Shown here: positions 54,605 through 64,000 of the stretch, in pieces
Numbering within the stretch: position 1 is the stretch's first letter
How the letters are laid out: every line of letters starts with the position of its first letter
Translations under genes and position numbers: made by a program
The notes under the pieces: model-generated
What the model was told of the DNA's origin: nothing
Seen by the model: only the letters and a program-made list of their open reading frames with translations
The model's database searches: none
Assembly (NCBI GenBank): GCA_034231615.1
Contig: CM067311.1
Location: forward strand, 17,442,143-17,506,142
Source of the DNA: Meghimatium bilineatum
Lineage: Eukaryota; Mollusca; Gastropoda; Stylommatophora; Philomycidae
Direction: 5' to 3'
DNA: 64,000 nt

Positions 54605-55737
54605 CAAACACCAAACAACAGAGCTTAAACTAAACTTCCGGGGTGCAAAGGGAACGCATTGCTCTAGGCGGACCCAGGGTTAGCAGATGACCAAGATCCC
54701 AAATGTACCTCCACGCAGTGCACCCTGGAAACAGAAATACAGCAGCTCGAGCTGATTCTGGCCAAATCATTTGGGGATCGTGTCCGAGAATGTGGAGGTA
54801 GCAGATGGAAAGAGATTTGACTGCACAAGAGACAGACAATATCTCCGACACCACATGCATCACCACATATAGCGACACTGTCGACATACAGTGAGGATAG
54901 TCAGTCCAGTCCGAACATTGGAGGGGCGGCCAATGTAAAATGCACGCAAAGGTAGATGCATAGCGAGAGACAAATAGATTTCATACCGAGTACAATGAAA
55001 CAATGAAAGGGCAGAACAGCGCTAGAGGACAGCGCGAACTGCAAATAGAAAGTGAAAAGTCTCTAGGAAAGGGGAACTACAAGCTACGTCAGCTCGAGAC
55101 GAGCATCTAGTTACCTGTGTTCCTTACAGGCAGAGACCCAGACCCATTCATTGGCGTCTGGTAAAGCAAGAAGACCTAATCCAACTCTAATGACGAGCCT
55201 TCCTAAACCGGAAATATGCTCGCGAAGAGAAAGGGTCCCGTACCAGATGGGCTCAGGCACAAAAGGGACAACGATTTAGCCCTAGCCCAACTCTACTGTA
55301 AGGTTTTCCTACACCGGAAATACACTTGAAGAGAGAAAGGGTTCAGTACCTGATGGGCTCAGGCGCTATTGGGACAAGGACGCTCAGCTCTGAAACGCCT
55401 TGCTCTCAAACGCGTGGTGTGAGACTCGAACTTGGACAAGGGGTACACGATGTCGGTGAATGACACCTCGGATAAGAGGGCGAAAGAGCCAGGGTCCAAC
55501 TCCTCTGTTGAGTTCTTCCCCTTAAGGAACCAGGCTCACGGATAAGAAACGGTTCAGTACCCAATGGGCACAGGCACAGCACGTCCAATTATACGAGGCA
55601 AGTTCATAGACAGTGGAACACCTCGAGCGAGTCAGACGAGAGCAAAAATCGTCTGGGCGTAGAGTCGCCACTACGCGTGCCTGGAGACAGATATAGAGGC
55701 TGTCACAGGCTAAGGGTAGCCCACCCGAATTGTCAAG
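54605..55737. other. GC-richer unclassified block
   Basis: Begins with one stray unit of the 35-bp repeat (ACAACAGAGCTTAAACTAAA at 54617). It contains three degenerate direct repeats of ~75 bases: ACCGGAAATATGCTCGCGAA with AGATGGGCTCAGGCACA (55208-55262), ACCGGAAATACACTTGAAGA with TGATGGGCTCAGGCGC (55314-55366), and AACGGTTCAGTACCCAATGG (55547-55566). Base composition differs visibly from its surroundings. No recognised domain; probably part of a transposable element. Confidence 0.45.
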
Positions 55738-55875
55738 GCATGCCGAAATCGGATGTGCTAGGCCTACAAGGCGCCACCTAACGGTGGCACAACGTAATCA
55801 CGCTCCCGGAGGAAATCGCACGGATATCCGTGATGGTTACAATGGAGCGAACGCAAAACAAACACACAAACAAAC
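55738..55875 (+). mobile_element. SINE-C copy
   Basis: GCATGCCGAAATCGGATGTG, CTAGGCCTACAAGGCGCC, GTGGCACAACGTAATCACGC, GGAGCGAACGCAAAACAAAC with an (AAC)n-like tail. Shares with SINE-B a CATGCYGAARTCGGATGTG core and a GAACG-to-tail 3' end. Confidence 0.75.
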
Positions 55876-55879
55876 TAAA

Positions 55880-56165
55880 CTTCCAATTTAACAAACAACA
55901 GAGGATAAACTAAACTGCAAAATTAACAAACAACATAGCTTACACTGAACTCCCGATTTAACAAACAATAGAGCTTAATATAACTCACAATTTAACAAAC
56001 AAAAGAACTTAATCGAGACTCCTAATTTAACAAATAACAGAGCTTAAACTAACCTCTCAATTTAACAAACAACAGAGCTTAAACTAAACTCCCAATTTAA
56101 CAAATAACAGAGCTTAAACTAAACTCTCAATTTAGCAAACAACAGAGCTTAAACGAGAATTCCAA
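55880..56165. repeat. 35-bp minisatellite, about 8 units
   Basis: Units of AACAAACAACAGAGCTTAAA plus CTAAACTCCCAATTT. A further unit lies 1.2 kb away at 54605-54640. Confidence 0.9.
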
Positions 56166-56262
56166 ATAACAACGATCATGATACGTAATGCTGGAGATAG
56201 AGAGCTGTGGAGAGCCATGAGCTCCTACGCCATCCGGCATGGCACCTGATGATGATGACAAT
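56165..56262 (+). pseudogene. LINE-g 3' end scrap
   Basis: MIRNAGDRELWRAMSSYAIR, HGT, stop, then TGATGATGATGAC tail. Same C-terminal block as 53110-53345. Confidence 0.75.
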
Positions 56263-56271
56263 CCTTAAAGC

Positions 56272-56485
56272 CTACTTAGAGAGGGTAAATTCTAGGAATA
56301 TCCTAATTAGAGAGGGTAAATTCTAGGAATATCCTACTTAGAGAGGGTACATTCTAGGAATATCCTACTTAGAGAGGGTACATTCTAGGAATATCTTACT
56401 TTGAGAGAGTAAATTCTAGGAATATCCTACTTATATAGGGTATGTTCTATGGATATCCTACTTAGAGTGGGTAAATTCTAGGGAT
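56272..56485. repeat. 31-bp minisatellite, about 7 units
   Basis: Units of CCTACTTAGAGAGGGTAAAT plus TCTAGGAATAT. An inverted piece (TACCCTCTCTGAGTAGGATA) is at 57083-57133. Confidence 0.9.
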
Positions 56486-56804
56486 GTCGTGGCTATTCTA
56501 CCTTCCTCAACATGCAATTGGAGTCATGAGCTTCAACGTCCCTGTCAAAAATATTTTATTTCCAGATTTTCTGCAACATACGCACTAGAAAGGTGGTACA
56601 ACCAGCCATTCCGCGCCATTTAAGGGAGCTTTCCAATTATAAACAGAGACAATTTTTGCCTGATTCTGGGCTCTCCCTGGAAATTGTTACGTCCTGCACA
56701 GAGCTCATTGTCACCACATTCAATGTGTCACCTGTTCATAGCCGGAGCACCATGTATACATTATAAGATAGGACAATATTTATAATTGGTGCCCATTTGA
56801 CTCC
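56486..56804. other. Non-coding spacer
   Basis: No gene is recognised. Confidence 0.5.
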
Positions 56805-56955
56805 ACCAAAGTGATGTGTGATATCAGATTGTGATGTGTTAAACATGTCTCTAGCTGCGCAAGTCAACTCGCCCAGAATTGCGGAGTATTCACATAATTC
56901 ATAAGTAAGATCACGTTTTGGAAAGAATATGTCACATGATGATGATGATGAAAGT
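56805..56955 (+). pseudogene. LINE-c 3' end scrap
   Basis: DVLNMSLAAQVNSPRIAEYS and RSRFGKNMS in shifted frames, then GATGATGATGATGA. Corresponds to the DCLKFFYLRHVNWPRIAV block at 48740-48790. Confidence 0.7.
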
Positions 56956-57138
56956 GAAGTTCAATGTTGGGTTCACGAAATTCTGCACCAGAGAAACGTG
57001 TAATTGCACAGCTGAAATGTGGGATACAGTACGAGGAAAACCTGACTATATATTGGCATGTCACCTACTGACAGTTAACTAGAATTTACCCTCTCTGAGT
57101 AGGATATCCATAGAACATACCCTACATAAGTAGATATT

Positions 57139-57771
57139 CACGTTGGTACGAGGGTTAATGTAATGTGGATTCCAGCCCATGTCGGAATACCAGGAAATGA
57201 AGCAGCGGACAGGGAAGCCAAGAAAGTACGAACACAAGGAACAGAAATCCAGGTAGGACTTGGCAGATCGGAAACCAGAAGCATAATAAAGGACACAATA
57301 CTTAAGGAATGGACAGAAAAATTGGACAACAGTGCAAAAGGAAGACATGCACATGCAATGCTAAAAGGACCCACTAGGACCACTCAAATTAAGAAAGAGC
57401 TGAAAATCCCTGCCAATAGGAAACTACTACGACTTAGACTGGGAAAATCATTACATTATATACTTGAACCAATATGTGAAGACTGTGAAGAGGAAAATAC
57501 AATAGATCATTTCCTACTCCATTGTCATAAATACAACCATCATAGGCAAGACCTAAAAGATTACTACCTAAACAATAAAATACAATATAAATTAGAAAAG
57601 GTTCTGGGCCATGATGTACCACCAGATAGGCTAAAACTAATTAAACAATTTATAACCAGGACTAAAGCCCTAATTAAAAAATCTAAGCAAGTCAAAAACA
57701 AAATAAGTCAGTGTTTGTCATCAGTCTTTCTACAGGTCTCTCTCCACAGCTTTCAACAAATAACAACCTAG
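57139..57771 (+). pseudogene. LINE C-terminus with RNase H motif, 202+ open codons
   Basis: The longest convincing coding sequence in the window. The frame is open from about 57139 to the stop at 57771. It starts in the RNase H domain (NVMWIPAHVGIPGNEAADRE, with the conserved histidine and aspartate), and its ATG at 57163 is internal. A knuckle-like CEDCEEENTIDHFLLHC (C-x2-C...H-x4-C) lies at 57476-57526. The C-terminus is rich in lysine. Upstream RNase H strands and the RT are missing, so it is a 5'-truncated copy without disabling mutations. It starts right after an inverted minisatellite piece. Confidence 0.85.
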
Positions 57772-58180
57772 GAACGACTGGCAATATGGACAATTTTTGG
57801 CATAATCGCACGCACGGTTTTTCAAACTCCCCCAGGCATTAGTGTCACTCTTAAATTAAAAAAGCAATACCACCGGAAATAAACAGTTTAATACAACTAG
57901 CAACATAACATTCTTTTGCAATAATAGCGCGCACGGTTCTCAACTCGCCCAGACCATAGGTCACACTTAGATAAAAGGCATCTTGGCCACAAATAAACAT
58001 CAACTCCACCTAGCAATATAGATAATACATAGCAATAACACGCACGGCTTTCCAAACACCCAGACCATTATGTCACATTTAGATAAAAGCTAATACGGCC
58101 TGATATAACCAAAATAGACTTCTGTCTTAGGTTGAAAGTGTCGTGCCTCAGCTAAGAGGCTTAATCCCCCATTTAACAAA
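57772..58180 (+). repeat. LINE 3' UTR with ~115-bp triplication
   Basis: A block with CTAGCAATATAGATAATA-like, GCACGCACGGTTTTCAAAC and CATTATGTCACATTTAGATAAAA phrases is repeated three times with divergence. The end is CCCCCATTTAACAAACAAAC, an (AACA)n tail at about 58168-58192. Confidence 0.65.
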
Positions 58181-58192
58181 CAAACAAACAAG

Positions 58193-58734
58193 ACAGTTAA
58201 CTGTTGCATTAACGATCGCTCCGATAGATCAATATTAAGAACTACCGCATGCCGGCTGGTAACAGTACAATAGTAAATAAATAACACAACAACACGTCGA
58301 TCACCGCACGAATCGATGTATGCAATATATTACAGATGAGACGAGTACACGGAAGACAGATAGTTTTCTAAAGTGAAGATATAAATAATTATTGTAATCA
58401 GAAACGTCGACTGTAATCATTATGTAACAAATACAAAAAAAAACAACACCACCAGAAGCCAAAGGGAACATAATAAAAATGTGCACGTAAAAGACAAGAG
58501 TGATGGACAAGTTATGGGGGAAGCTGAAGGAGATGACGTTAATGAAAAATCGATGGCGAATAATATTACGTCGTATAATGAGTGTCCACAATATGGCCAT
58601 GATATCTGATACTTTGTTTTCCTTATTAAGCCTTGATTTTCACATTCTAAGAGAACCAGTTATATGTGTTTTTTTTTATGTAAGGCGGAATATGCATAGA
58701 AGACTGACTTGATTGCATCATCCAACATGTACTC
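58193..58734. other. Non-coding, unrecognised frames only
   Basis: Short frames on both strands (up to 99 codons minus) without recognised similarity. Confidence 0.45.
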
Positions 58735-58923
58735 CATCCTTCTCAACGAAGAGGCACGCCTTCGCTGAGCGTACAACTCACAACATGTAACTTCAAGCTA
58801 TGGAATCCACAGGAATATCCGAAAAAATTCACAATGTTAACATGACATCCAGAGCAAGATTCGAACCTCGGACCCTTGAGCAAAAAGCAAACGACTTAAC
58901 CATTATGCCAGGAAGATCCACAT
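58735..58923 (-). mobile_element. SINE-F, tRNA-headed
   Basis: On minus: GGATCTTCCTGGCATAATGG, then CGAGGTTCGAATCTTG (T-arm/B-box), then a body with TTTTTTCGGATATTCCTGTG and GATT. Homologous along its length to 45270-45452. Confidence 0.78.
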
Positions 58924-59589
58924 TGAGTAAGTTTTCTCGTTAAATCTTTCTTAATCGAAAATAGTCTTCTTGCATGAAAGAAAAGTATGGAGAAATACTT
59001 GTTCCACATAGGAAATAGGAGCGTCATCGCTCGTAATTCCTATGGTCGAGACAAACAAAACAATACACTATATATATATCATACTTGGATGCACAAAAGA
59101 CACAGCTCCTGTAGGGAAGCTCGACCTCCTTGTTTTTTACCATGGAAGATAGACCAAGATCTGGAGGATCTGCCGAACGCGTACTTTACGATTTTAGTTA
59201 CTGAAGACATAAATCATCCTCTGCACGGCTGCATGGAGAAATTCTGAGATTTAAAGGGGGGGGGGGGCTTAAAAGAGGAACATTTTGGATGGGCCAGGAG
59301 GAGGGTATAAATCAACGTGTATGTCCACCCGATAATATAAATCCTGGTGCAGATTGGGGAAAAAGTGCCATCAGAACTAGGAAATACATTTTGAGCACAC
59401 ATAAGACTTGACATGGCGAGTTGATCACATAACCCTTTTGTTGTGCAAGCAGAAGTTTAGGATTTGATTGATTAAATTCGTGTGAGGGAGACAGTAATGT
59501 ATACAGATGGTTGTTGTTCACAATGTGTGCAGTATATGGGTGTTCACTGCACAGGTTGGATAGAGAACTATGATTGAAAATAGCGGTGT
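58924..59589. other. Non-coding spacer
   Basis: Contains a G run (59254-59266). No gene is recognised. Confidence 0.5.
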
Positions 59590-60150
59590 ACATGCTACGA
59601 CTAGAAGTAGTATGACCATGGAGATCATGGCGGTAGCCATGGAAATGTCGTGGTTAGTCTCAAATTTTAAGTTGTATATGATCTCTCAGCGACTCAATGA
59701 GCATGCTAAGAAAGATTGAGAATGGCTGGGCACGCAGACAGTGGTTGGAGTTGGTGAATCAGTCTAATCTGACTAGTATCAACTTCATATTTGTGCCTGG
59801 ACATGCCGGTTTCCGAGGAAATGAACGTGCAGACAAGCTTGTTGGCATGGCAATCGTAGGGATCGGAAAAGAAATGAACTGAAACGATGTTATGAATATT
59901 CTTAGGGAGATAGGACGTAATCCGTTGAAACAAAATACTTATGTGAACCTGTAACCCTGAGCAGACTTTAGAAACACCATGCCAAGAGAGGTGTGGCTAA
60001 ATTAGAGCGATATGCTGGTAACTAAACGAGACTGATAAACTAACACAGAGTACATTATCTGTAGACATACCCTCGCTCAAAATGTTGTTATGAAACACAT
60101 CTGTAAGGGAAGATAAATTATATGTTCCACTTTCTTATATAGGGACGATG
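59590..60150 (+). pseudogene. RNase H LINE relic
   Basis: TTRSSMTMEIMAVAMEMSWL (RNase H strand region) then, after a frameshift, MSMLRKIENGWARRQWLELV, NQSNLTSINFIFVPGHAGFR and GNERADKLVGMAIVG. The histidine and aspartate of RNase H are present. Later sequence (RHTLAQNVVMKHICKGR) is also LINE-like. Same family as 22335-22915 (minus). Confidence 0.8.
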
Positions 60151-60206
60151 TGCACATAATTATACTTCCTGGTTCCATGTTGGATGGAAATATACATACC
60201 TAGAAT

Positions 60207-60465
60207 ATGAAAACTAGCATGGTTCGGACATGTATGCAGGCACGATTCCTTGTCAAAAACAATACTGCAGGGAACTGTCGAGGATGGAAGAAGCAGAGGG
60301 GGACAAATAAAGACATGGACAGACAACATCAAGGAATGGACAGGGCTAGATATTTCCACACTCATCCGCTTCGCTAAGGATAGAATTCGCTGGAGGACTC
60401 TGTGTGCTGAAGCATCCAATGTGGTACCCCTACGACCCTGATGGGTTAGGGGTTTATTGATATTG
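60207..60465 (+). pseudogene. LINE-a, short 5'-truncated copy
   Basis: KLAWFGHVCRHDSLSKTILQ, GTVEDGRSRGGQIKTWTDNI, KEWTGLDISTLIRFAKDRIR and WRTLCAEASNVVPLRP, open to the same stop as 7937. Followed by GGGGTTTATTGATATTGATA. Very close to the copy at 7452. Confidence 0.85.
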
Positions 60466-60887
60466 ATATACATACCACGAACGTTTGAAAACACACATTT
60501 TTTTTTCTTTTAGCTAAAACAGTTTCAAAAGACTATATGTTTTATATGGCTTCTTCCTTGTCTCACGTTGTTTCCATGGTTTCAACCAAAAATACATATC
60601 CTATGTATACAGCCATACCGTATATATAATTCTAGGTTGTTTTGTCGTTTGATATGGTCAACAAATATGCATGTTCTAAGGCATAGTTTCGTAATGGGTC
60701 GGTCTGTATGGACCCTCAAGTGTCTTTTTAGACAAAGGAAGAATAAAAATTGGGTGTGCAGGAAATGTATATTTTTTTTCCCATAAAGGTATCAATAAAA
60801 TAGTTTTTAGAAAATTTACAATTTTTACAACTTAACAAAAAAGAAAAATAAATACTGATATGAGTGATCAGCACTGTGACAGCTGTC
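60466..60887. other. Non-coding spacer
   Basis: No gene is recognised. Confidence 0.5.
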
Positions 60888-61188
60888 AAATTCACATGAC
60901 GCCCGTGTGTTGCCGGGACCCGATAGGAGAGTAAAGAATAGCAACACTGTTTACCTTTCACGCATGTCGTAAAAGGCGACTAAGGAGGTTATGGTATGGA
61001 GTTGGCTGTCCCATCCCATATAGGATAAGTGACACAAAGCCATGCTGAAGTCGGATGTGTCAGGCCGAAAGGCGCAGATATCGCGGCAATGCTGTAAACC
61101 ATGACACAACGCATTCCGTTCTCCGGACTACATCCTGCTATTCTGCAGGAGTTTGAGAACGAACGAAAAGAAAGAAGAAATCCACATG
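60888..61188 (+). mobile_element. SINE-B full-length with 11-bp TSD
   Basis: Element 60899-61177, 5' end ACGCCCGTGTGTTGCCGGGA, tail GAAAAGAAAGAAG. AAATTCACATG (60888-60898) and AAATCCACATG (61178-61188) flank it with one mismatch. Useful as the reference full-length copy (279 bases). Confidence 0.92.
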
Positions 61189-61427
61189 TGAAGTCAATAT
61201 GTTTAGACAAATTCAATATTGGGCAGACAAGTGGTCCATGGTAAACAAAATAAATCGGCAAGGTGTCTACGGTGCCAAACAGTTTGGGATTCACTGTTCT
61301 AGAGAGTACACAGTTACATGTTGTATTGCCAGTTTGTCCTTCACAGTTAGTTGTTGCAAAATCTTGCTGTTTGCTAGTTTTATGGTCTATGGTATTGTGC
61401 TGGATATTTCGTCTATGCATTAATGAG

Positions 61428-61805
61428 ACCTGATAGGAGAGGTAAGAATAGCAACACTTCTGACCTTCCAGTTACGTTGTAAGAAACGACTAAGGAAGTT
61501 TTCGAGTGAAGTGGCTGTCCAACAAGATCGTGTAAAATAATCCAGAAGTCATAGTGAACTCGGATATGGCAAGCCGAAAGACAAAGGTTGTTCAGTAAAA
61601 GTGCAAAACCTAACACAGCAACGTCCGTTCTCTGAACTGCTTTACAGTTCAGCTGCGATATCTGTTCATTTCAACTTGATACATCGGACTTAGCACGTCT
61701 TTTTAGGTCACTGATGTATGGATGGGACAAACAATTCCACCCCAAACCTTCTTAATCACCACTTACGACATGTATGGAAAGTAACAGCGTTAGTATTCTT
61801 TGTTT
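61428..61805. mobile_element. Back-to-back diverged SINE-B pair
   Basis: 61428-61640 follows SINE-B on plus (AGACCTGATAGGAGAGGTAA, GAACTCGGATATGGCAAGCC, CAACGTCCGTTCTCTGAACT). 61640-61805 follows it on minus (GCGATATCTGTTCATTTCAA, ACTTACGACATGTATGGAAA). The two meet head to head in their middles. Confidence 0.65.
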
Positions 61806-61867
61806 CAAAATTATCACAGTGGTGTGATAACAAAACTAATTGTATAGAATGAAATACTATCATTATT

Positions 61868-61935
61868 GCTAACCTATTACGGGTTCTCAAACTTTTCAAA
61901 TAACTTGTACCCACATTATGATAATGCATCACGAC
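61868..61935. mobile_element. hAT-like terminus
   Basis: GGGTTCTCAAACTTTTCAAA and CTTGTACCCACATTATG resemble hAT element ends (compare 45585). No partner end is seen. Confidence 0.35.
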
Positions 61936-61959
61936 AAGTTGCCCGTACAGGGATATAAC

Positions 61960-62150
61960 CAAATGAGATCAGGGTACAAAGCCAGAGGAAGACCACCGAA
62001 AAAAGGATAGAAAACGTCAGGGACATCCTGTACAGACATGGTCATAGCACAACCGAAGCCACACATCTGGCTTTAGAACGCAAGCTCGAGCTCCAATCAC
62101 CCCTACGCTTAACGGCAAGAGTGGATCATAAACCACCTGGAGAAAGACAA
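61960..62150 (+). pseudogene. LINE-b 3' scrap
   Basis: RSGYKARGRPPKK then decayed sequence. Matches the YKARGRPYKRW block at 41235-41270. Confidence 0.6.
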
Positions 62151-62154
62151 TAGA

Positions 62155-62432
62155 CAATAGTAAAGTAAGTAGTAAAGGTAACCCATAGCATTTATTAATT
62201 CCGTAGGGGTGTTAGCGATCTCACATTTCAGAGGCTTGCAAATGAGGGCGGTAGCCATCTCCTCTCCCTCTCAGTCTTTACTTCCCGGATTAATCCGGTA
62301 CGCATTTAAGGCTGGTCGACCCAGAAACCGTTGCAATCATAAAAACATTTCCATCTCACCTGGGGAATGAACCCAGGACCACTCATATTCGAAACTAGTG
62401 CGCTAGCCACTGCACTAACGCGGTTCAATAGT
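62155..62432 (-). mobile_element. SINE-D copy
   Basis: GAACCGCGTTAGTGCAGTGG head, GGGTTCATTCCCC B-box, GGAGAGGAGATGGCTACCGC body. CAATAGT at 62155-62161 and 62426-62432 may be its short duplication. All SINE-D copies in the window are on minus. Confidence 0.85.
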
Positions 62433-62564
62433 GCCTACATGTAGTTGTAAGTGCTCGCGAGCACTTTTTAACTCTCATGACGCGAGAACATGTCTTTTTG
62501 AGAGCACCAGATTGGAGAACCCCTGATCTCTTATCGTTTCATCCCAGGCAAATCTAAGATACAC

Positions 62565-62805
62565 ATTCTTGTTACAGTAAAATCATAGGATACATTGATG
62601 TTTCACATATCTCTCTTGTTACAGTAAAATCATAAGATATATTGATGTTTCACATATCTCTCTTGTTACAGTAAAATTTTAAGATATATTGATGTTTCAC
62701 ATATCTCTCTTGTTACAGTAAAATCATAAGATATATTGATGTTTCACATATCTCTCTTGTTACAGTAAAATCATAAGATATATTGATGTTTCACGTCTCT
62801 CTTGT
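62565..62805. repeat. 47-bp minisatellite, 5 units
   Basis: Units of TCTTGTTACAGTAAAATCAT, AAGATATATTGATGTTTCAC and ATATCTC, nearly identical. Confidence 0.95.
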
Positions 62806-63376
62806 TTCAAACATGATTCATTTTTTCTATTAGGTAATTACTCTTAGTCAAGACACAGAACAGATGTAGATCGGCGACGCAGTTTCACTGCAACGAATCC
62901 TCAACACGTTGTTTTTAGTCTCTTGTCTTGGGGGGCACTATGAGAAAATGTGATTACTTTTCGTTTCCCTCTTGCAACCTTGTTTATATCTTACATAAAA
63001 ATCTTCAATTTTGCCTCCAGTTTGATCTTCATCAAGGTGTCATGTCATGTTTTAATAGGCACCCTCGGTTTTATAAGACCTGTCGTCTAATAGGAAAAAA
63101 ATATGCTAAAATGACTCCGTTGCTATTACATTGATTTTCATTGACTGTCAAACAACGTATAATCATCATGATGAATGAAAACACGAGAATCTCGTCAAAT
63201 GAGTCATAAAGAAGGCTTGTTTTCCATTAACCAGTACTTCTTATATTGTCTACGGTCATTGTTTTTATGTTACCCATGTGATGCAGTCAAGTTTATTTCC
63301 CTCGTTGTTCTCTCTTCATTGAACATTTATCTGTCCTTGCTATATTTCAATCAAGTTCTATTCTTATGCACATCTA
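62806..63376. other. Non-coding, minor frames
   Basis: Frames of 68 and 71 codons without recognised similarity. Confidence 0.45.
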
Positions 63377-63525
63377 GGTCTAGTGGGTAAGTAATTTACC
63401 TTATGAACAACACTGTTCGCGGAGGTCGCGGGTTCGATCATAGGTCGGAATATGTTGTATATAAGAGGGATTTATTTTGGTGCACATAATCAAGCGTCTA
63501 CTCGTGACCATCGACAATAGATGCC
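63377..63525 (+). mobile_element. tRNA-headed SINE candidate
   Basis: TAGGTCTAGTGGGTAAGTAA (A-box region) and GGTCGCGGGTTCGATCATAG (B-box) spaced as in a tRNA with a long variable arm. Acceptor pairing is not visible. Single copy here. Confidence 0.5.
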
Positions 63526-63556
63526 CAACGAGGAGAATGAAAATAAACCTTCGTCC

Positions 63557-63830
63557 TTATGTTGTCGAGGCCAGAGAGGGAAGCAAAAAATAGCAACACT
63601 ATTTACCGTCCTTGTATGTCGTAAGAGGCTACAAAGGAGGTTACGGGGCGGAGTTTGCTGTGTACACCCATATAGGGTAAAGGTGACCCAGAGTCATGAT
63701 GAAGTCGGATGTGTCAGGCCAAAAGGCGCAGATTTCTCAGAAGCGCTGTAAATCATGACATAATGCACTCCATTCTCCGAATTACATTCTGCTAATCTGC
63801 AGGAGTTTGAGAGCGAGCGCAGAAGAAGAG
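63557..63830 (+). mobile_element. SINE-B, diverged near full-length
   Basis: Follows the family from TTGTCGAGGCCAGAGAGGGA through TGATGAAGTCGGATGTGTCA to GAGAGCGAGCGCAGAAGAAG. No clear duplication. Confidence 0.85.
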
Positions 63831-64000
63831 GACAACACGGCTTCACACATGACGATTTTGAATATTGCCGTTTCTTTCATTGATCACTATGTACAAACGA
63901 AATTCATGGAAATAATAAAAAATATGACGTATAAATATAACATATATAGATTCTGTTGCTAGGCCTTTTTTTCTGTTGAAAGCCACGTCTAAACTGCTGG

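Overview
This is a gene-poor, AT-rich, repeat-dense piece of a eukaryotic nuclear genome. I found no intact host gene, no rRNA and no functional tRNA. Nearly all recognisable sequence is decayed transposable elements (TEs) plus about forty tandem-repeat arrays, which by a rough hand sum cover about a quarter of the window. The mix is many RTE-like and RNase-H-bearing LINE relics, several tRNA-headed SINEs, short hAT-type DNA elements and abundant minisatellites. It suggests an invertebrate, most likely a lophotrochozoan such as a gastropod mollusc. That placement rests on my recall of similar LINE C-termini in snail and sea-slug genomes and is only moderately secure.

Layout. 1-16 kb: a TE-derived repeat, a 27-bp array open on both strands, LINE relics at 3.6-4.5, 5.9-6.2, 7.45-7.94 (best preserved), 9.6-10.1 and 15.4-15.7 kb, and arrays with 18-, 30-, 33/38-, 57-, 58-, 15- and 19-bp units. 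16-26 kb: almost continuous arrays (33-bp, a GA tract, 45-, 20-, 27-, 40-, 39-, 20-, 20-, 60- and 12-bp units). 26-37 kb: a 31-bp array, a LINE split by a 2.2-kb insert that carries an inverted copy of part of itself, a 44-bp array of about 34 units, and 46- and 45-bp arrays. 37-48 kb: tail-to-tail LINEs, two LINE/SINE copies whose ends have grown into minisatellites, tRNA-SINEs with target-site duplications, a 100-bp hAT element with an 8-bp duplication, and a broken hAT-like zinc-finger gene. 48-64 kb: more LINE relics, a LINE interrupted by two internal tandem expansions and a nested SINE, a GC-richer 1.2-kb block, an RNase H LINE end with a 202-codon open frame, and further SINE copies.

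The most interesting pattern is mechanistic. Several minisatellites are made of sequence from the TE copy that contains or flanks them. Examples lie at 5.55, 39.6, 41.9, 46.15, 50.3 and 50.9 kb, with weaker cases at 11.2, 25.25 and 35.75 kb. The same segment of one SINE family, here called SINE-B, expanded independently with a 23-bp unit at one locus and a 34-bp unit at another. Four SINE-B copies and four tRNA-SINE copies carry flanking direct repeats, showing LINE-type insertion. I did not find a new coding system, defence system or CRISPR array. Family letters (SINE-B, LINE-b and so on) are my own labels for this window.
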